Shown here piece after piece: positions 31,110-35,371 of a stretch of 35,371 nucleotides of DNA. The notes under the pieces were generated by a model. That model saw nothing but the letters and a program-made list of their open reading frames with translations. It did no database searches and was not told the DNA's origin. The position numbers and the translations under genes are program-made. Origin of the DNA: Lachnospiraceae bacterium. Its GTDB lineage: Bacteria; Bacillota; Clostridia; Lachnospirales; Lachnospiraceae. Within the stretch, counting starts at the first letter, position 1, and the number at the start of each line of letters is the position of its first letter. The stretch spans positions 1 to 35,371 of the forward strand of contig JAJQBS010000036.1 of the NCBI GenBank assembly GCA_021203145.1. The letters are read 5' to 3'.

Positions 31110-31877
31110 ATGAAAATTGAGAAAATTAATGACCAGCAGATTCGATGCACGCTGACAATGGAGGATCTGGCCAGCCGGGACATCAATATACGGGAACTGG
31201 CCTATGGTTCCGACAAGGCAAAGCAGCTCTTCCAGGATATGATAACCGTCGCGGCCCAGGATTTCGGATTCGAGGTAGAAAACATCCCGCTTGTCATAGA
31301 GGCAATCCCGGTTTCGAGAGACACGATCATTCTGATTATCACGAAGGTCGAGGATCCGGAGGAGCTGGACACCCGCTTCGCCCGGTTTGCGCCGGAGGAT
31401 CCAAATGCAGACATCGGGATCACCTTCGCAGAGCTTCGGGAGCACATTGAGGGAGCCGACGATATCCTTGATCTGATCAGGAGGATCAGCGAAGGCCGGA
31501 AGCGTTCTTCCGAAAAAGACCATCCGGCGGACGAGGTCGTGGATATGGAGGAGAAAGCGGCGGAAGAAGACCTGCCGAATCTGGCGCGCGCATATACTTT
31601 CGATACACTGGATGACGCGATACGCGCGGCAGGTGTTTTAACGGCGGCCTTCGAAGGACCGAATTCGCTCTATAAAAACCCGGAAGACGGCAGTTTTTAT
31701 CTGCTGCTGAAAAAGGCCGACATCCCGGGGGCACAGTTTAATAAGGTATGCAATATCCTGTCTGAGTACGCGGTTCCCTGCCGGTTTACGGTCGGCATGG
31801 AAGCCTATTTCAGCGAGCATTTCGAGGTGATCCTGGCAGACCACGCGCTGCGGGATCTGCGCGAGCTCTGCGGCTGA
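31110..31877 (+). CDS. mecA: Adaptor protein MecA
   Basis: This 255-residue cytoplasmic adaptor delivers substrates to the ClpC-ClpP protease. The N-terminal domain begins MKIEKINDQQIRCTLTMEDLASRDI and includes ELAYGSDKAKQLFQDM, as in Lachnospiraceae MecA. The linker (about 145-170) is acidic and variable, and the C-terminal ClpC-binding domain runs from YTFDTLDDAIRAAGVL to EHFEVILADHALRDLREL. The frame is open upstream to 30966, but AAAGGA (31095-31100) sits the right distance before the ATG at 31110, where the family begins. A promoter lies immediately upstream and a terminator follows at 31979-32033. It converges on cls. MecA controls competence and other regulators in Bacillus; its targets here are unknown. 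Confidence 0.94.
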   Translation: MKIEKINDQQIRCTLTMEDLASRDINIRELAYGSDKAKQLFQDMITVAAQDFGFEVENIPLVIEAIPVSRDTIILIITKVEDPEELDTRFARFAPEDPNADIGITFAELREHIEGADDILDLIRRISEGRKRSSEKDHPADEVVDMEEKAAEEDLPNLARAYTFDTLDDAIRAAGVLTAAFEGPNSLYKNPEDGSFYLLLKKADIPGAQFNKVCNILSEYAVPCRFTVGMEAYFSEHFEVILADHALRDLRELCG

Positions 31878-31892
31878 GCGGGAATTCTCGCA

Positions 31893-31962
31893 GCAGGCCG
31901 CAGACCGCCTGCATAGCAGGCTATAGCTGCCTGCACGTCATATGTCTGCGAATGAATGGGCG
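31893..31962. repeat. 70-bp foldable direct repeat, copy 1
   Basis: This copy starts GCAGGCCGCAGACCGCCTGC and ends GTCTGCGAATGAATGGGCG. It can fold on CGCAGAC/GTCTGCG (31899-31905 with 31944-31950) and on GCCTGC/GCAGGC (31907-31912 with 31916-31921). A near-identical copy lies 156 bp downstream, on the other side of the mecA terminator. Confidence 0.8.
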
Positions 31963-31978
31963 TTCCGCCCATCCCAAA

Positions 31979-32033
31979 GAGAAGGAAGGTGCCCTTTTCC
32001 GGATAAATCCGGAGCGCCTTCCTTCTTTCTTTT
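31979..32033 (+). terminator. Terminator of mecA, possibly bidirectional
   Basis: AGAAGGAAGGTGC (31979-31991) pairs with GCGCCTTCCTTCT (32014-32026, one G-U), with TCCGGA/TCCGGA pairing inside, followed by TTCTTTT on the plus strand. It lies between the convergent mecA and cls genes. Confidence 0.75.
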
Positions 32034-32048
32034 CGCTGTTCCGCGCAA

Positions 32049-32119
32049 GCAGGCCGCAGACCGCCTGCATAGCAGGCTATATGCCGCTTGCACGTCATGT
32101 GTCTGCGAATGAATGGGCG
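32049..32119. repeat. 71-bp foldable direct repeat, copy 2
   Basis: This is the same element as 31893-31962 in the same orientation, differing mainly in the middle (CTATATGCCGCTTGCACG here). It ends 12 bp before the cls stop codon. Copies 1 and 2 therefore frame the terminator between two convergent genes. Confidence 0.8.
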
Positions 32120-32130
32120 GGACCGGTGGA

Positions 32131-33717
32131 TCACATGAGCGGGGCGAGCACCTTCAGCACATACCCCGCCAGCTTGCGTAAGAATTTGTCATGGCGAATA
32201 TCGAAATCTGTCACAAGCTGACACTCAATCAGCGTTTCCCGAAAATCCATCTCGACCTTTTGCAGCTCCGGCACGTCATACAGAAAAACAGCGCACTCAA
32301 AGTTCAGGTACAGGCTGCGATAATCCAGATTGATCGACCCTACCACGCCGCAGATGTCATCGCTGACCACGACCTTCGAATGGATAAATCCCGGCGTGTA
32401 CTCAAAAATACGTACGCCGTTTTGCACAAGGACTTTATAGTAAGAATGTGCCAGTGCAAACGCGTATTTTTTGTCCGGAATGTGCGGCAGAATAAGCTTA
32501 ACGTCGACTCCGCGCCGGGCCGCGTAGATCAGCGCCTGCAGCAGCTCATGATCCGGAATCAGATAAGGCGTCATAATGTGGACATAGCGCGTCGCGCTGT
32601 TGAGGATTTCCAGATAAACATGCTCCGCCGTCTGCGTCTCTTTAAGCGGATTTGCCGCATAGGGCATGACAAAGCCTTCGCTTTTTGCAAAGCCATCCGG
32701 GAATTCTCTCAGGTAGACCGCCAGATTCTCCAGGTTTTCCGTCACATCCCACATCTTCAGAAACATGATGACAAAGCTCTTTGCCGCCTCGCCGCGCAGC
32801 ATAATACCGGCGTCCTTCCAGTGCCCGAACCTCTCCTTGCGGTTGATGTACTCGTCAGCGAGATTCACGCCCCCCGTAAACGCGGTATGCCCGTCGACCA
32901 CGACAATCTTCCGGTGGTCGCGGTTATTGTAGCTGGTGGAGATCGCCGGATATACTTTGGAAAACACCTTGCAGCGGATCCCAAGGTTTTTCATCTTTTT
33001 CGAAAAGTCAGACGGCAGATTGTTCAGCTCGTTCATCCCGTCATACATCAGACGCACTTCGACGCCTTCCTTTACCTTCTGCTCCAGGATTTCCTGAACC
33101 CGGTTCCACACATAGCCCTCCGCAATAATAAAATACTCCAGAAAAATGTATTCCTTCGCGCTCTCCAGCTGCTTTATGAGCTCCTCAAACTTTTCCTCGC
33201 CGCTGGAAAAGTAGGTCACTTCTGTATTTCGCCAGATGGGGTAGTTCTGAACCTGCTCAATATAATATGCCATCTGCGCCATGCGCGGGTTTTCAAAAGA
33301 CATCTCCCGCATCGTTTCTGCATCCTGCTTCAGAACGTCTGCCGTCTGCCGGTCGACCTCCTCCATGCGCGCCGTCATCACATGCATCCCCGGCTGCAGC
33401 CGGATATACAGGTACAGCAATCCGCCAAAAATCGGGAACATCAGTACCAGAGACACCCATGCGAGCTGAAACGCGGGATGCTCGACACGGTTGATGATCA
33501 ATAACAGCACAAAAAAAGAAAAGATCACATGACTGCCGAAGTACAGATAAATGTACTGTGTCACAAAATGAATCATAATAAAAAGCAGAAGAAGCTCTGC
33601 CAGAAGGCAGAGAATCAGAATGCCCGTGCGCCCAAAAATAACATGAAGGACGCCTCGCTTGCCCTTATCCACGGAGCGCTCCCTGATGTCCTTTACTTTA
33701 CTTAACTGATAATTCAT
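32131..33717 (-). CDS. cls: Cardiolipin synthase
   Basis: This 528-residue membrane enzyme condenses two phosphatidylglycerol molecules to cardiolipin and glycerol. Three hydrophobic segments lie at about 31-52, 60-77 and 85-105, the last two being the PLDc_N region with NRVEHPAFQLAWVSLVLMFP. Two phospholipase D HKD motifs follow: HRKIVVVDGHTAFTGGVNLAD near 262 and HSKVVVSDDICGVVGSINLD near 440. The length is normal for bacterial Cls. The ATG at 33717 has AGGGAG upstream. A 10-bp perfect hairpin lies 30 bp before the start. The gene converges with mecA. Confidence 0.95.
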   Translation of the reverse strand: MNYQLSKVKDIRERSVDKGKRGVLHVIFGRTGILILCLLAELLLLFIMIHFVTQYIYLYFGSHVIFSFFVLLLIINRVEHPAFQLAWVSLVLMFPIFGGLLYLYIRLQPGMHVMTARMEEVDRQTADVLKQDAETMREMSFENPRMAQMAYYIEQVQNYPIWRNTEVTYFSSGEEKFEELIKQLESAKEYIFLEYFIIAEGYVWNRVQEILEQKVKEGVEVRLMYDGMNELNNLPSDFSKKMKNLGIRCKVFSKVYPAISTSYNNRDHRKIVVVDGHTAFTGGVNLADEYINRKERFGHWKDAGIMLRGEAAKSFVIMFLKMWDVTENLENLAVYLREFPDGFAKSEGFVMPYAANPLKETQTAEHVYLEILNSATRYVHIMTPYLIPDHELLQALIYAARRGVDVKLILPHIPDKKYAFALAHSYYKVLVQNGVRIFEYTPGFIHSKVVVSDDICGVVGSINLDYRSLYLNFECAVFLYDVPELQKVEMDFRETLIECQLVTDFDIRHDKFLRKLAGYVLKVLAPLM

Positions 33718-33746
33718 ACATTTTCACTCCCTGCTGTGTCTCCCTT

Positions 33747-33774
33747 ATCCGGGGCTTCCCTGACAGCCCCGGAT
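33747..33774 (-). promoter_or_regulatory. Hairpin in the cls leader
   Basis: ATCCGGGGCT (33747-33756) and AGCCCCGGAT (33765-33774) form a perfect 10-bp stem with an eight-base loop. No T run follows on the minus strand, so it is not a standard terminator. It may protect or regulate the cls message. Confidence 0.45.
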
Positions 33775-33867
33775 CCCTCCGGCCAGTGCAGGCCGCCGTC
33801 TCTGACCGGATGACCGCATCATCCTCTGCGCATCTGGGATTCTGGATGCCGGATCTGCTCCCGGCCT

Positions 33868-34134
33868 TCATCCTTCTTCAAGTACCTGTATTTCCAGGTA
33901 GTCAAAGGGGATCTCTTCTATGAAGCTGTCCTGGTAAAACCGCGCCTTGCTGTGCCGCTGAAATTCGGCCACGGTCGCATCCAGCCAGATCGGACTCTCC
34001 AGGTCAAATTCATGGCAGATTTCGTCCATGCCGCGAAAAATCTTGTGTGTGCGCGTATCATCACTCTGCTCCGCATAAACCGTATCTCTCTGCATACGGC
34101 TGTCCTTCCATATCTTCCCCCATAACCGAAACAT
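33868..34134 (-). CDS. Small protein of unknown function (88 residues)
   Basis: The ATG at 34134 has GGGGAGG five bases upstream. The frame is open to 34176, but the downstream start fits the signal better. The product begins MFRLWGKIWKDSRMQRD and continues with DDTRTHKIFRGMDEICHEFDL, PIWLDATVAEFQRHSKARF and FIEEIPFDYLEIQVLEE. The alternating hydrophobic and charged pattern and the FDYLEI end look like a folded cytoplasmic protein; I recall similar short proteins in Clostridia without known function. It lies between the serine hydrolase and cls genes, 91 bp after the former. Confidence 0.75.
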   Translation of the reverse strand: MFRLWGKIWKDSRMQRDTVYAEQSDDTRTHKIFRGMDEICHEFDLESPIWLDATVAEFQRHSKARFYQDSFIEEIPFDYLEIQVLEEG

Positions 34135-34225
34135 GGCATCCTCCCCATTCTCGTTCGTGCGGCAGAAACCTGTCACGGAATCACCCGCTCAGCCTGTGCC
34201 GCCTGATATGCGGATCGCTTGACAC

Positions 34226-35371
34226 TCATCCATTAAAAAACTCATACACCAGCGCAGAGAGATTCGCGATCCGCGTAATGGCCGTGCTGCTGTTGCTGAT
34301 ATTATTTGAAAGCACAACCAGAATATAGTCGCAGGCATCCGAATAAATAATCGCCGCGTCATTCTGGGTGCCGTCCATCTCGCCGGTCTTATTCGCGCAG
34401 AGGACGTCATCCGGGAGCCCGGCCGGTATCTTGTACCGCGTATTCTGCGCCAGCAGCATTTCTTCCATCTCGTTGCTGTCCGCACGGTTCATCCACGTAC
34501 GCCGGTAAATATCCTCAAGCAGCGCCCCGACATCTTTTGCGGCCACCTGGTTGGTGCCATTGCCCGAATTTGTCGCCGGATTGCTGAATCCATTATACTC
34601 TACCGTCATTTCGCTGTACCCGTGGCTCTGGATAAAAGCATTCACCTTTGCGATCCCATTCGCGTAGCTGGAATCTCCCAGGATATACAGCAACTGGTTG
34701 GACGCTGAATTATCACTGTAGCTGATCATCGCGTTCAGCAAGGACACAATTTCGTCCGTCCGCTCCAGCTCCCCCTCATCAATCGCGGTATACACCGTTC
34801 CCATAATAAAAAGCTTCATCACGCTCGCGGACTTCATCGGCTGATCATTGATCACAAAGCTCTCATCCGTATCGAGGTTTTTTACGTAAACAGACCAGGT
34901 TCCGTCATAGGCCGCGATCGTTGTCTCGATCAGCTCCTGCAGCTCCTCCATCGTGCGAATCTCCTGCCAGGGATGTACCCGCTGCGCGCGGCCGCTCGAA
35001 AGAAGCCCGCAGGAGTAAAAAAGCGGCGTCCCCAGCGCCCCGGCCACCTGTGTCGCAGAAAGAGCCATCGGGATCTGAACATCCTCTCCGAACAGCATCC
35101 GGGCAATCTGCATCTGCTCCGAAAGTCTCTCCGCTGCAGTCTCCGTCTCCGTTTCTGTCTCGGTCTCCGTCTCTGCTTCGGTCTCTATCCCGGTCAGCTC
35201 CGCGATTGTCGTCTCAAGATCCTCCGAAAGAGTAAACACGGAACTTTCCTCCCCGGTCTGGGCAGCTGCCGCAGCTTCCGTTTCCGCCTCCGTCTGAGCC
35301 GCTTCCGCGGTTTCCGTTTCCGTCTCCGTCTGGGCAGCTGCCGCGGTTTCCGATTCTGTCTCCGTCTGGGC
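34226..35371 (-). CDS. Class A beta-lactamase-like serine hydrolase, 5' end outside window
   Basis: The frame is open to the right edge, so the N-terminus (presumably a signal peptide) is missing; 381 residues are visible. The first 70 are a low-complexity Ala/Gln/Thr/Glu linker (AQTETETETA-type repeats, DNA about 35110-35371). The hydrolase domain has the nucleophile motif SVMK (in KSASVMKLFIM), the SDN motif in SYSDNSASNQL and KTG in ANKTGEMDGT, the three class A/DD-peptidase signatures. Exported homologues in Clostridia with long linkers are often wall-related rather than true beta-lactamases, and resistance cannot be inferred. An internal GTG at 35239 is not needed as a start. Confidence 0.88.
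   Translation of the reverse strand, partial: AQTETESETAAAAQTETETETAEAAQTEAETEAAAAAQTGEESSVFTLSEDLETTIAELTGIETEAETETETETETETAAERLSEQMQIARMLFGEDVQIPMALSATQVAGALGTPLFYSCGLLSSGRAQRVHPWQEIRTMEELQELIETTIAAYDGTWSVYVKNLDTDESFVINDQPMKSASVMKLFIMGTVYTAIDEGELERTDEIVSLLNAMISYSDNSASNQLLYILGDSSYANGIAKVNAFIQSHGYSEMTVEYNGFSNPATNSGNGTNQVAAKDVGALLEDIYRRTWMNRADSNEMEEMLLAQNTRYKIPAGLPDDVLCANKTGEMDGTQNDAAIIYSDACDYILVVLSNNISNSSTAITRIANLSALVYEFFNG

Overview
The window looks like a chromosomal segment of a Gram-positive Clostridia member, most likely a Lachnospiraceae gut commensal. The reasons are strong AGGAGG-type ribosome binding sites, sigma-A-like promoters (for example TTGACA-17-TATGAT), mecA, the telA/xpaC pair, a CmpB-family membrane protein, SH3-NlpC/P60 and GH18 wall enzymes, and two AAA-ATPase/PD-(D/E)XK proteins of the PF09820/PF08011 type. 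GC content is moderate and no tRNA, rRNA, CRISPR array, phage module or complete insertion sequence is visible. Every gene except mecA lies on the minus strand.

Layout, left to right. 35-8950: an AAA/nuclease protein, xanthine phosphoribosyltransferase (xpt), a YkgJ-type cysteine-cluster protein, a 978-residue TIR-transmembrane-repeat receptor-like protein, and two CobW/COG0523 metallochaperone-type GTPases, one extremely His-rich and one lacking the CxCC metal motif. 9110-13456: a decayed sugar-utilisation locus. It holds the start of an FGGY sugar kinase, a second AAA/nuclease protein, the 3' end of a probable GH78 rhamnosidase fused out of frame to the first codons of a zinc-dependent alcohol dehydrogenase, one intact GH63-like glycosidase, and a 38-codon ORF that begins like a lipoprotein signal. 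13686-21570: a zinc-ribbon membrane protein, a class I aminotransferase, a HExxH metallopeptidase, a small unknown protein, a CmpB-like membrane protein with an 11-residue-repeat coiled coil, TelA and XpaC. A strong promoter sits in front of xpaC.

21809-30150: an SH3/NlpC-P60 wall hydrolase with a good promoter and a WalR-type box, thioredoxin reductase, a GNAT acetyltransferase, and then the last two steps of IMP synthesis (AICAR formyltransferase and PurO-type IMP cyclohydrolase) behind a clear ZTP (pfl) riboswitch. A 56-residue ORF and an SH3-GH18 glycosidase follow. 30434-35371: a small TTG-start gene with a long structured leader, mecA on the plus strand, cardiolipin synthase, a small conserved-looking protein, and a class A beta-lactamase-like serine hydrolase that runs off the right edge.

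A recurring oddity is that many intergenic spaces just downstream of a stop codon carry short tandem repeats or cruciform-like elements (7519-7603, 21608-21711, 24850-25055, 25570-25774, 27055-27265, 31893-32119). An unrelated 82-bp repeat is shared between 2472-2553 and 13086-13167. The best candidate for something new is the TIR receptor-like protein at 3408-6344. It has an intact-looking intracellular TIR domain, one membrane span, and an ectodomain of about nineteen degenerate YD-type repeats.
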